Shown here: piece after piece, positions 16,681 through 24,478 of the stretch
Position numbering within the stretch: the stretch's first letter is position 1
How the letters are laid out: each line of letters opens with the position of its first letter
Origin: Pseudohongiella sp. O18
Lineage (GTDB): Bacteria > Pseudomonadota > Gammaproteobacteria > Pseudomonadales > Pseudohongiellaceae
Assembly: GCF_021729085.1 (NCBI RefSeq)
Contig: NZ_JAJSAR010000003.1
Span: 248,001-312,000, forward strand
DNA: 64,000 nt
Direction of reading: 5' to 3'
Made by a program: the position numbers and the translations under genes
Notes under the pieces: model-generated
Told to the model about the DNA's origin: nothing
Database searches by the model: none
The model's input: the letters and a program-made list of their open reading frames with translations, nothing else

Positions 16681-18330
16681 TTACAGGCCGGTTGTCCAGC
16701 CAGATACCCAGTCGTCACCCGCTTTCACAGCACCGATGAAGTCCACAGACTCAAAGAATGAGCTGCTGCCGGAACCACCCAGAGCCGGCGCTGCGTCAGC
16801 GCTGAAGTTATCCTGCAGACGTGTCACATCGAACACAGTCACATTGATCGCCGCACCGTTGGCATCAGTCATGCTGGGAGCAGTGACATAAGCCGTCGGG
16901 TTGGACGGGCTCAGACCAGTGAGCACCGTAGCGGGCAGATTGGCTGATGCATCAACGACGGCGTTGCCATTGCTTGTCCACCAGTTGCGCAGGTCCAGAC
17001 CGGCACTTGAAGACACTTTCAGTGACTCGGTACAGGCGATCACGTTGCCACTGGCAGCACTGATACCACTGTTGATACCAGCGATTGTCTGTGAGCTCTC
17101 CACTTCAAAACACTCGTTACTGGCCATGCCGCTGGCATTGGAGGTAATGATCGAGTTGTACTGTTCAAAGTAGCTGCCCTCACGATACAGCGGGCCTTCT
17201 GCATCACCTTTGGAGGAAGGCGCAGTACCTGCGTTGGTATCGACATTTGAGGTGATACAGGTCATGTTGGAGACACGGCCTTTGGTGTAAGGAGCGATAT
17301 TATCGGGCTGTGAGTCGCCGGTGTTATCGGCTTCGATACAACGGTTGGAGCCAGAGGTCTGAACAATCAGTGCGAACTGAATATCGCCTACCCAGCCCTC
17401 TGAGTAGTCGATGGAATCGTCGCCTACGTTGACAGCCACGACGTTCTTCAGGTCAACTGCACCGCCGAACATTTCGAAACCATCATCAAGCGTGGTGTAA
17501 GTCTGCACGTACTCAATCGTCGTTCCAGAACCTACCGCATTCAGAGTCAGACCATTCAGCTCGTCACCATCAACCACCTCAAACCCTGCGTGACGAATCT
17601 GCACGTACCGCAACAGACCGGAGCTTTCTGAGTTGTTGTTACCACCGTAAGTGGCCGGACGACCTTCTGAGGTCACGTGGCAATTGTGCGGATTGCTGGC
17701 TGTTGCCTGACGATCAGCATCGGTACACTTGTTGGTCAGACCATTACCATTGATCTGAACGCCGCCCCAAAGGCCACGATCAGACTGAGTAGCCTGGTTG
17801 TCGCGCAGGTCACGGACCGCACTGAAAATAATCGGCTTGCTACGCGTGCCATCGGCAACGATTCGCGAACCGCGCGCGATTCTGACGTAGTCTTCCGCAT
17901 TAAAGAAGGCAATCTTGGCGCCGGCGCCAATTGTCAGGGTTGCACCCTCGCCATCCTGAGGAATACGGACACCCTGCGCTGCAGAATTCGCATTAACATC
18001 GCGACCAACGAACAGGCTGTCTTCAAAAATGTGCAGGCCGCCATTTGGCAATTCATTGATAACCAGGTCGGTGGTCAGAGGGCGTGTATCGCTGACAAAG
18101 GTGTTAGAGTACGTGCAGTTACCACCACTAAACGCTCCCTGAACTGCCTGCCCGGACACGGTGTAACTAGCGCAGGGATTGGTTGTACCGCCACCACTAT
18201 TGCCACCGCTATTAGTGGTGTTGTTTGAGTTTGAAACCGTTGTGGAAGGAGCCAGCGTGACACCACCACCGTCGCAAGCTGCGACTGCTGCGGCCAATAC
18301 ACTGACACCAAAGATTGTTTTAATATTCAT
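16681..18330 (-). CDS. Surface-type lipoprotein with parallel beta-helix-like body, candidate T2SS substrate
   Basis: 549 residues, function not known. The N-terminus is a lipoprotein signal ending LAAAVAAC with Asp at +2 (CDGGG), then a Ser/Thr/Asn/Gly-rich linker to about residue 50. The body has repeated beta-strand turns of beta-helix type (GATLTIGAGAKIAFF, SRIVADGTRSKPIIFSAV) and eight further cysteines spread through it, suggesting disulfides formed in the periplasm. In E. coli, Asp+2 avoids Lol sorting, and the T2SS-secreted lipoprotein pullulanase uses it. Position just before a TonB receptor and gspC-N therefore makes T2SS export plausible, but this is inference. Such proteins are sometimes mislabelled as transporters; I see no membrane helices beyond the signal. 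Confidence 0.8.
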   Translation of the reverse strand: MNIKTIFGVSVLAAAVAACDGGGVTLAPSTTVSNSNNTTNSGGNSGGGTTNPCASYTVSGQAVQGAFSGGNCTYSNTFVSDTRPLTTDLVINELPNGGLHIFEDSLFVGRDVNANSAAQGVRIPQDGEGATLTIGAGAKIAFFNAEDYVRIARGSRIVADGTRSKPIIFSAVRDLRDNQATQSDRGLWGGVQINGNGLTNKCTDADRQATASNPHNCHVTSEGRPATYGGNNNSESSGLLRYVQIRHAGFEVVDGDELNGLTLNAVGSGTTIEYVQTYTTLDDGFEMFGGAVDLKNVVAVNVGDDSIDYSEGWVGDIQFALIVQTSGSNRCIEADNTGDSQPDNIAPYTKGRVSNMTCITSNVDTNAGTAPSSKGDAEGPLYREGSYFEQYNSIITSNASGMASNECFEVESSQTIAGINSGISAASGNVIACTESLKVSSSAGLDLRNWWTSNGNAVVDASANLPATVLTGLSPSNPTAYVTAPSMTDANGAAINVTVFDVTRLQDNFSADAAPALGGSGSSSFFESVDFIGAVKAGDDWVSGWTTGL

Positions 18331-18391
18331 ACCTTAGCTCTCTCCGGGATGGAATCAAGAATCCTGAATGGCCGTATACTGAACGAGTTCT

Positions 18392-18409
18392 TTGTCAGAA
18401 CTGTGACAA
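18392..18409. promoter_or_regulatory. Perfect inverted repeat TTGTCA-N6-TGACAA
   Basis: An 18-bp palindrome with 6-bp arms lies about 60 bases before the lipoprotein start, in the likely 5' leader. The arm is the same hexamer found in the Pho-box-like direct repeats at 18516-18533. It could be a second protein-binding site or an RNA hairpin. Confidence 0.4.
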
Positions 18410-18496
18410 GTCTCGAAAAATCCACGGCTCCCGGTCTCAGCCTTCAGACTGACGCTTTATTGATGCCTATCAATGATTTGTGTTTCGATATGAGGG

Positions 18497-18533
18497 ATAG
18501 TAATGACACTGTTACATGACAAAATCATGACAA
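18497..18533 (-). promoter_or_regulatory. Pho-box-like direct repeats and -10 upstream of the lipoprotein-receptor-T2SS unit
   Basis: Read on the minus strand, TTGTCAT-GATT-TTGTCAT (18533 to 18516) is two identical 7-bp units with an 11-bp period. This is the layout of a PhoB box (consensus CTGTCAT, 4-nt AT-rich spacer, CTGTCAT). A -10-like TACTAT (18502-18497) follows at about the distance seen in Pho promoters, where the box replaces the -35. A third GTGTCAT (18509-18503) is slightly out of phase. The orientation points to the lipoprotein gene, with an untranslated leader of about 160 bases. The divergent sulfur gene at 18558 could also be affected. Confidence 0.6.
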
Positions 18534-18557
18534 TTTGGTAAATAACAGGAACGCAGC

Positions 18558-19598
18558 ATGATCTTCAGACAACTGTATGATTCGGTATCTTCCACCTACA
18601 CTTACCTACTGGCAGATGAACACTCGGGTCAGGCGATCCTGATCGACCCGGTATTCGAACAGGTGACCCGCGATCTTGCCATGCTCAGAGAACTGGAGCT
18701 CAAACTAAAGATCGTTGCTGATACCCACGCACATGCCGACCACGTTACTGCAGCATGGCTTTTGAAGCAGCATACAGGCTGCTGGATAGCCTCGTCAGCT
18801 GCTGCCGGAGCCGAAAACGTTGACCTGCCACTAAAGCACGGCGACAAATTTGGCGTGCAGGGTGTAAAGCTGGAAGTCAGGGCCACACCGGGCCATACCG
18901 CCGGTTGTCTGACTTATGTGCTGGACGATTACAGCATGGCATTCACTGGTGATGCATTATTGATCCGCGGCTGCGGACGCAGCGATTTTCAGCAGGGCGA
19001 TGCATCTCGCCTGTACCACTCCATAACCGAGCAGATTTTCTCACTGCCTGACGATTGCGCCATCTACCCCGCCCATGACTACAATGGACGCACACGCTCG
19101 TCCGTCGCGGAAGAAAAGCTGCACAATCCCAGAGTAGGGGGAAATGCAAATGAAACCGATTTTGTACAATACATGAAAGCCATGCAATTACCTCATCCCA
19201 AAAAAATAGATGAGGCACTTCCTGCGAACATGCGAAGTGGCAAACCAGAAGACGGCAAGTTACCTGACGAACCCGACTGGGCAGATATTCGCATAAGTTT
19301 CGCAGGCATCCCCGAGGTAACACCAGAATGGGTAGTACATAACCAGCCATCTGTGACAATCATTGATGTTCGCGAAGCCGAAGAGGTTGAACAGGATATT
19401 TCAATTCTCAGCAACGCCATCAGCATCCCATTAAATCAGCTGCGTGATCGTCTTTCAGAAATACCCGGCGACAAACCGATAGTGACTCTTTGCCGCTCAG
19501 GCAAACGATCATCGCTGGCCTACAGCATTCTGAAAAGCGCTGGCTTTGACAAAGTTGCCAACATCCGGGGCGGCATTCTGAATCTTCCTGCCCGTTAA
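18558..19598 (+). CDS. Persulfide dioxygenase-rhodanese fusion (ETHE1-like)
   Basis: 346 residues with two domains. Residues 1-240 are an ETHE1/Blh-type metallo-beta-lactamase fold with THAHADH at 56-62, His113 in TPGHTAG, Asp132 in TGDALL and His173 in PAHDY. Residues 250-346 are a rhodanese domain with catalytic Cys312 in CRSGKRS. ETHE1 enzymes use one iron to oxidise glutathione persulfide to sulfite, and the rhodanese moves sulfane sulfur, so the fusion probably detoxifies sulfide in the cytoplasm. AGGAA precedes the ATG. It stands alone; no sulfide:quinone reductase or CstR regulator is adjacent. Confidence 0.88.
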   Translation: MIFRQLYDSVSSTYTYLLADEHSGQAILIDPVFEQVTRDLAMLRELELKLKIVADTHAHADHVTAAWLLKQHTGCWIASSAAAGAENVDLPLKHGDKFGVQGVKLEVRATPGHTAGCLTYVLDDYSMAFTGDALLIRGCGRSDFQQGDASRLYHSITEQIFSLPDDCAIYPAHDYNGRTRSSVAEEKLHNPRVGGNANETDFVQYMKAMQLPHPKKIDEALPANMRSGKPEDGKLPDEPDWADIRISFAGIPEVTPEWVVHNQPSVTIIDVREAEEVEQDISILSNAISIPLNQLRDRLSEIPGDKPIVTLCRSGKRSSLAYSILKSAGFDKVANIRGGILNLPAR

Positions 19599-19702
19599 TT
19601 CAGGCTGTTCAGCAAAGGTTAATACTCAGGCTTCTAGGCTGTCTCTGTAAGCGCCCAATCGCTAGTTGGGCACAGTCAGAGGCAATGCGAAGGAGCAGCG
19701 GC

Positions 19703-20551
19703 ATGAGTAACAAGCGAGAAGTCAAGACCATCCGAAACCGTTATATACGACGCCTGTTCGGCATTATACTGCCAGCCTGCCTGCTGATACCGGTCAGTGT
19801 CAGTCATGCAGACGAAGAGCATGTTGCAAGTGCCTGCGCCACGCTTGAGTTCATGGCGAAGATGACTGCACTGAACCTGCTGTTGCCTGCCAACAATGAT
19901 GATGTCGCCGAACTGCAGCTGGCCAGTCAACAAATGCGCGAACTGAATCGCCTTGCCTGCCAGCCGGTTGTGCACGATGGCGGGACACGCTATCAGAACA
20001 CCTATGCCAATGGGCGCCAGGTATCCATTGATCTGTTCAATCAGGCCTGGTACTTCCCGAATGGCCAGGTTTTCACAACACATCCAGGCCGCAATTCAGC
20101 CATCTACTACCCCAATGGTCAGTTGCTGGCATATGGCTGGACACGCGGCGAAGAAACCGTTTTCTGGCCGAATGGAAACCCTGCCACGTTCAGCTTCCGG
20201 ACCGAGCAGGAGGCGTGGTACTACCCTGACGGGCATATTATTACTTACCTTGCAGGTGTGCAGGGTGCGCGCTGGTTTTATCCGTTCGCGCGACTGGACG
20301 GGCAAGTCGGCCAGGAAATGATTTCATCGAAGTGGGGACGTTCCGGCGAATACTTCAGTCACTTGCGGTTCTCCCGGAATGGACTGGCCTTCGTGGAGCA
20401 GCAGCGGATCCGCGGCAAGCTGGTGCTGTCTGACGCCGAGCTTCTTGACGTCCCGGGTGTCCTGCTGATGGTGACACGCCTTTACCAGGCTCCTGACGAG
20501 GCCATGCTGTTTCTGCCAGGAGATGGCAGCATCGCCGGGGCGCCCTACTGA
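19703..20551 (+). CDS. Exported protein with Y-x-P-N-G repeats, function unknown
   Basis: About 282 residues. I do not recognise a named family. A signal peptide with a basic start and the core FGIILPACLLIPVSVSHA precedes the mature DEEHVASACATLEF. From about residue 105 to 190 a unit built on aromatic-(Y/F/W)-P-(N/D)-G recurs: YFPNGQVF, YYPNGQLL, FWPNGNPA and YYPDGHII, reminiscent of MORN-type beta-hairpin repeats. The ATG at 19703 has AAGGAG seven bases upstream; the earlier in-frame ATG at 19685 has no such site. The gene is monocistronic, with a candidate small gene ending 11 bases past it on the other strand. Confidence 0.7.
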   Translation: MSNKREVKTIRNRYIRRLFGIILPACLLIPVSVSHADEEHVASACATLEFMAKMTALNLLLPANNDDVAELQLASQQMRELNRLACQPVVHDGGTRYQNTYANGRQVSIDLFNQAWYFPNGQVFTTHPGRNSAIYYPNGQLLAYGWTRGEETVFWPNGNPATFSFRTEQEAWYYPDGHIITYLAGVQGARWFYPFARLDGQVGQEMISSKWGRSGEYFSHLRFSRNGLAFVEQQRIRGKLVLSDAELLDVPGVLLMVTRLYQAPDEAMLFLPGDGSIAGAPY

Positions 20552-20561
20552 GGACAGGGCG

Positions 20562-20669
20562 CTAGATTTGCCCCAGCAACTGCACAACACCCAGCGTCAG
20601 CAGCCAGGCGGCCATCACAAAGACGAAGGATCGCCTGGCTTTCACCACCGCGCAAAATTCTTGTTTCAT
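20562..20669 (-). CDS. Candidate small single-span membrane protein (35 aa)
   Basis: An ORF too short for routine calling. It encodes a basic start (MKQEFCAVVKARRS) followed by one hydrophobic helix (FVFVMAAWLLTLGVVQLLG) and a short tail. GGGGAG lies ten bases before this ATG; an in-frame ATG nine bases earlier (20678) is too close to that site. A -10-like GATAAT occurs on the same strand at 20715-20710. The charge pattern fits an N-in membrane peptide. There is no family assignment, and it may be a chance ORF in the gap before the response regulator. Confidence 0.4.
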   Translation of the reverse strand: MKQEFCAVVKARRSFVFVMAAWLLTLGVVQLLGQI

Positions 20670-20810
20670 CAGTTTCATACTCCCCACATTTCCGGCGCTT
20701 TTTTCTGTTATTATCTGGCTCGCAGTTTCGATAGTGCTAAAAACGGCATCGTTTGTCGTTGATCCAGTTCACAGTCATTGTAAAAAAATGTACGCTACCT
20801 GCTTTACGGT

Positions 20811-21566
20811 ATGAATAATAACAATTCGGTATTAATGCTCGTTGATGACGACCCGGTATACACCCGGATACTGTCGCATCAGTTAAAAAATCGAGGCTAT
20901 CAATGCCTCGTCTGTAATGACGCCACGCAAGTTTTGCCGTCCACTCAGGCTTCCAGCCTGAACGGCGTGACGGACGGTGAATTGCCCGATGTCTTTATTC
21001 TGGACTACCACCTGGGCAATGAGTCGCAATCCGGACTGGATTTATGTCGGCAGATACGCGTATATCTGGACAGGCCCGTCATCATGTTATCGAACGACGA
21101 CACCACAGATATCAAAGTATCCTGCCTGAACGGCGGTGCCGACCAGTACATCGTCAAGCCATGCGACCTGGAAGAACTGGTGGCACGCATCGAGGTAGTG
21201 AATCGCAATCGACAGCGACTGTCCCGGGTCTCCGACCATCAGGGCGCGGCACGCTCGGCCATGACCATCCCACTCAGTGAAACCTTCAGGCTGGACCGCC
21301 AGAGCCACAGTATTATCGGTGATAATGGGAAATCCGTACCACTGACTGAGAAGGAGGCCGCCTTGCTGGAGCTGTTCTTCTGTCAGCAGCCGCATTTTAT
21401 CAATCGCTATGGGGCGTTTCAGAGCCTTTATGGCTATGAAATGGATCCCAGCAATCGATCTATCGATATTCTCATCAGCCGCCTGCGCCGCAAGCTGGCA
21501 ACGGCAGATCCGTCTTTCAGGATTCGTACCCGGCGTGGCGAAGGTTATGAACTCTCCCTGGGGTGA
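20811..21566 (+). CDS. OmpR-type response regulator
   Basis: 251 residues. The receiver domain has the acidic pair Asp12/Asp13, phosphoacceptor Asp65 in ILDYHLG, Ser94 at the switch position and Lys116 in VKP. From about 150 a winged-helix DNA-binding domain ends in DILISRLRRKLATADPSFRI-type recognition helix and wing residues. It should be a transcription factor at the end of the phosphorelay formed with the next two genes. Its stop overlaps an in-frame GTG of the HPt gene. No strong ribosome site precedes the ATG. Targets are unknown. Confidence 0.9.
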   Translation: MNNNNSVLMLVDDDPVYTRILSHQLKNRGYQCLVCNDATQVLPSTQASSLNGVTDGELPDVFILDYHLGNESQSGLDLCRQIRVYLDRPVIMLSNDDTTDIKVSCLNGGADQYIVKPCDLEELVARIEVVNRNRQRLSRVSDHQGAARSAMTIPLSETFRLDRQSHSIIGDNGKSVPLTEKEAALLELFFCQQPHFINRYGAFQSLYGYEMDPSNRSIDILISRLRRKLATADPSFRIRTRRGEGYELSLG

Positions 21567-21571
21567 CTGAC

Positions 21572-21943
21572 ATGAATACGCTTCCGGCTCGAAGCAAATC
21601 CTCAGCGCTGTTTGATGCCAAACGGCTCCCGCAGGAACTCGAGTCCGATGAACAGGCTTTACTGCAGTCGCTACACGAGCATTATCAATCCCACTTATCC
21701 GCGATCATCCTTGCTTTGCAGAAGGCCATTAACATTGATCAGGACCTGGCCCGGGCTGCCAGCCTGGCGCACAGCGTGCGTGCTTCCAGCATTAGCATCG
21801 GCGCGCGACGGGTGGCTGAGTTGATGGCTGAACTGGAAACACACGGTGAACGAGGAGACAGCCAGACATGCCAGCAGTTGCTGGCTCAACTGCAAGAGGC
21901 ATGGCCAGCAACCTGTCAGGCAATGCGCGAGGCTTTAATGTGA
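21572..21943 (+). CDS. Histidine phosphotransfer (HPt) protein
   Basis: About 123 residues, all helical, a free-standing HPt domain. The phosphoacceptor is His67 in AHSVRASSISIGARR, matching the HxxK/R-x-S-x-x-x-G pattern of HPt proteins, with Arg in place of the common Lys. It would carry phosphate between the receiver of the hybrid kinase downstream and the OmpR-type regulator upstream. The ATG at 21572 is preceded by GGGGTGA; a GTG at 21563 overlapping the regulator stop is also possible. Confidence 0.82.
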   Translation: MNTLPARSKSSALFDAKRLPQELESDEQALLQSLHEHYQSHLSAIILALQKAINIDQDLARAASLAHSVRASSISIGARRVAELMAELETHGERGDSQTCQQLLAQLQEAWPATCQAMREALM

Positions 21944-21952
21944 GATGTCCCT

Positions 21953-24478
21953 GTGACTGAAAACATTCCTCCAATACATGATGCCGGGTCAACACATCGT
22001 CTGTTACTGGACCTGGCACTCGCCATTTCGCTTGAAGATCGTGCCGATGTGTTATGTCGACGATTTCTTTCCACTCTCTTCGAACACATACAGGTCCGCT
22101 GCGCTCAAGGCTACGCTGCCCTCGAGCTAAAGCCTGTCATGCACGTTCCTGGCGACGAAGCTGTTGTCCTGGTCCCCGACAATTCAACAACACGACAGCT
22201 TTTGTCCCGACATGCAGATGAAACACCGGCTGCGATGCGCCACTTTCCTGTTGCGGACAATGCCACACTGATTATTCATTGTGATACCTGGTCACTGTCG
22301 GAGACCGACAGCCACCAATTCATGCGCATACTCGACAAACTGGGCAGCGCGCTGCAGCAGTCGCAGAATCGCCTGGGTGAAATCGAGCGCAGCCGCCGCC
22401 TGTCGCTTGCCACACATGCTGGTGGCATTGGTGTCTGGGAGTACAAACTAAGCTCGCAGACACTGAACTGGGACGAGGAAATGTTCAGGCTGTTTGAGGT
22501 CGACCCGGCACAGTTCAGCGGCGGTATAGATGACTTCCGGCGCTGGCTTGACCCAGCAGACGCGGCCGATGTGGTTACCCTGCTTGGCAACCTGATCAAG
22601 CTGGACCTCAAAGAACCAGCCGAATATCAATTTCGCATCACAACGCCAGGCGGCGTGACTAAAAAGCTGGCAGGTTATGCCTCCTTGACGACAGCGCAAG
22701 ATGGTTCAGCGCAGATCATTGGGGTCAACTACGATATTACCGAACTTGAGCTGGCGCGCACGCAATCGCTTTACCGATCGCAATTGGAAAATCTGCTGAT
22801 CACGCTGTCAATGAAAATGGTCAGGGCCGATGCCACGGAAATTGATTATCTGACAACCGAAGCTCTGCGCGACGTTGGTCAGTTTGTTGGTGCGGACCGT
22901 GCCTATCGTATGGATTATCTGTTTGACGAGCGCATCATACGCAACACCCACGAATGGTGTCGGGACGGTATAACGCCGGAAATAGACAACCTGCAGAACG
23001 TGCCTATCGATGACATCCCTCTATGGGTAAACACCCATACCAGCGGCCTGCCATTCTATTGCACTCGCGTATCCGAGCTCCCTGAGGACAACGTCCTGCG
23101 CAATATACTCGAACCCCAGCAGATTCGTTCCATCGTCACCATTCCATTGATCGACAATGATCGCTGCACCGGATTCATCGGCTTTGATGCCGTACACCAG
23201 GAACGTCACTGGACTGAAGTTGATATCACCATTCTCAAGCTGCTTGCCGAGCTGCTCGTGAATGCCGAGCGCAGACGGGGTCATGAGCAAGCGCTGCAGG
23301 AGGCCAATGCAGCACTGCGCAATTCGCGGGATACCGCCGAAAGGCTGGCCAATGATGCGCGAGCTGCGAATGAGGCTAAATCACGTTTTGTGGCACGCGT
23401 CAGTCATGAAATTCGCACGCCTTTGCATGCCATCATGGGTTTGACAGATATCGCACTGGAGCATGTCGACGACCGCCGGTCACGACAGACCTTACATGCC
23501 ATTCATGATGCCGGCGCAACGCTGCTGGAGATCATCAACGACATTCTCGATTTCTCCAAAGTTGAGGCCAATGAAATCACCATCGAAAAGGTCGTGTTCA
23601 GTCCCGCCGATATTCTGGAGAAACTGAGTCGCATGTTTTTGCCACTGGCAAAACAGCAGGGCCTGGAACTGATTGTGAATCTCGATGATTCTGGCCACAT
23701 GCCACGAATCGGCGACGCCTTGCGCATTCGTCAGATACTGCACAACTTTGTCAGCAATGCGATCAAATTTACCAGTATGGGCTCTGTGTCCGTGAGTGCC
23801 ACGGTTAAAGATGAGGATTTACTGTTCAGTGTGACGGATACCGGTATTGGTATCGCCAGCGCCGATCAACCTCGCCTGTTTGACGCGTTTTATCAGGTTG
23901 ATGACCGCGATAGCCGTTCGTACTCCGGCACCGGGCTTGGGCTGACAATAGCCCATCAACTGGCCAACAAACTCGATGCCACAATCGCTGTCGCCAGCGA
24001 GAAAGGTAAAGGCTCCACTTTTACGCTGCAGTTGCGCGCACCGCGCGCCGCCATCCAGGCCACAGAAGATATTGCTGCCGACGGAGCGCCCGTCAAAAGT
24101 CGCCCTCTAAGCATCCTGCTGGCCGAGGACGACCCCATTAACCAGCAATTAACCAAAGCTTTTCTGGCCAGCAGTCATTGCCTTCTTGATATTGTCCCCA
24201 ATGGGGCAGCCGCAGTAGACGCCGTCCGCAATCATGACTTCGACCTCATTCTGCTGGATTGTCAGATGCCGGTGATGGACGGTTATGCGGCCACAGCCCA
24301 GATCAGGGAACTATCAGGGCCACGGACGCCCATAGTCGCCATCACCGCAAGCGCCCTGGAACAGGACAAACAACGCTGCCTGCAGGCGGACATGGATGAT
24401 GTCCTGACCAAACCGTTCAGTAAAAGAGAGTTGTTACGCCTGATTGAACGCTGGACGGCTACGCCAGCGACCGACTGA
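21953..24478 (+). CDS. Hybrid sensor histidine kinase (PAS, GAF, HisKA, HATPase, receiver)
   Basis: 841 residues with no evident transmembrane segment, so probably cytosolic. Residues 1-135 are an unassigned sensory region. A PAS domain spans about 140-262 and a GAF domain about 275-440. HisKA has His485 in SHEIRTPLHAIMG. The ATPase shows NFVSNAIKFT, DTGIGIA and GTGLGL. The C-terminal receiver has Asp769 in LLLDCQMPVMDG. A GTG is the only start close to the HPt gene (nine-base gap). Kinase to receiver, HPt, then OmpR-type regulator is the likely phosphate path. The last 45 bases overlap convergent modF. Confidence 0.93.
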   Translation: MTENIPPIHDAGSTHRLLLDLALAISLEDRADVLCRRFLSTLFEHIQVRCAQGYAALELKPVMHVPGDEAVVLVPDNSTTRQLLSRHADETPAAMRHFPVADNATLIIHCDTWSLSETDSHQFMRILDKLGSALQQSQNRLGEIERSRRLSLATHAGGIGVWEYKLSSQTLNWDEEMFRLFEVDPAQFSGGIDDFRRWLDPADAADVVTLLGNLIKLDLKEPAEYQFRITTPGGVTKKLAGYASLTTAQDGSAQIIGVNYDITELELARTQSLYRSQLENLLITLSMKMVRADATEIDYLTTEALRDVGQFVGADRAYRMDYLFDERIIRNTHEWCRDGITPEIDNLQNVPIDDIPLWVNTHTSGLPFYCTRVSELPEDNVLRNILEPQQIRSIVTIPLIDNDRCTGFIGFDAVHQERHWTEVDITILKLLAELLVNAERRRGHEQALQEANAALRNSRDTAERLANDARAANEAKSRFVARVSHEIRTPLHAIMGLTDIALEHVDDRRSRQTLHAIHDAGATLLEIINDILDFSKVEANEITIEKVVFSPADILEKLSRMFLPLAKQQGLELIVNLDDSGHMPRIGDALRIRQILHNFVSNAIKFTSMGSVSVSATVKDEDLLFSVTDTGIGIASADQPRLFDAFYQVDDRDSRSYSGTGLGLTIAHQLANKLDATIAVASEKGKGSTFTLQLRAPRAAIQATEDIAADGAPVKSRPLSILLAEDDPINQQLTKAFLASSHCLLDIVPNGAAAVDAVRNHDFDLILLDCQMPVMDGYAATAQIRELSGPRTPIVAITASALEQDKQRCLQADMDDVLTKPFSKRELLRLIERWTATPATD

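Noticed and set aside
19653-19671. GCCCAA-N7-TTGGGC inverted repeat after the persulfide dioxygenase gene
   Set aside because: Short 6-bp stem with no T-run, so not a convincing terminator. It lies just before the next ribosome site and may be chance.
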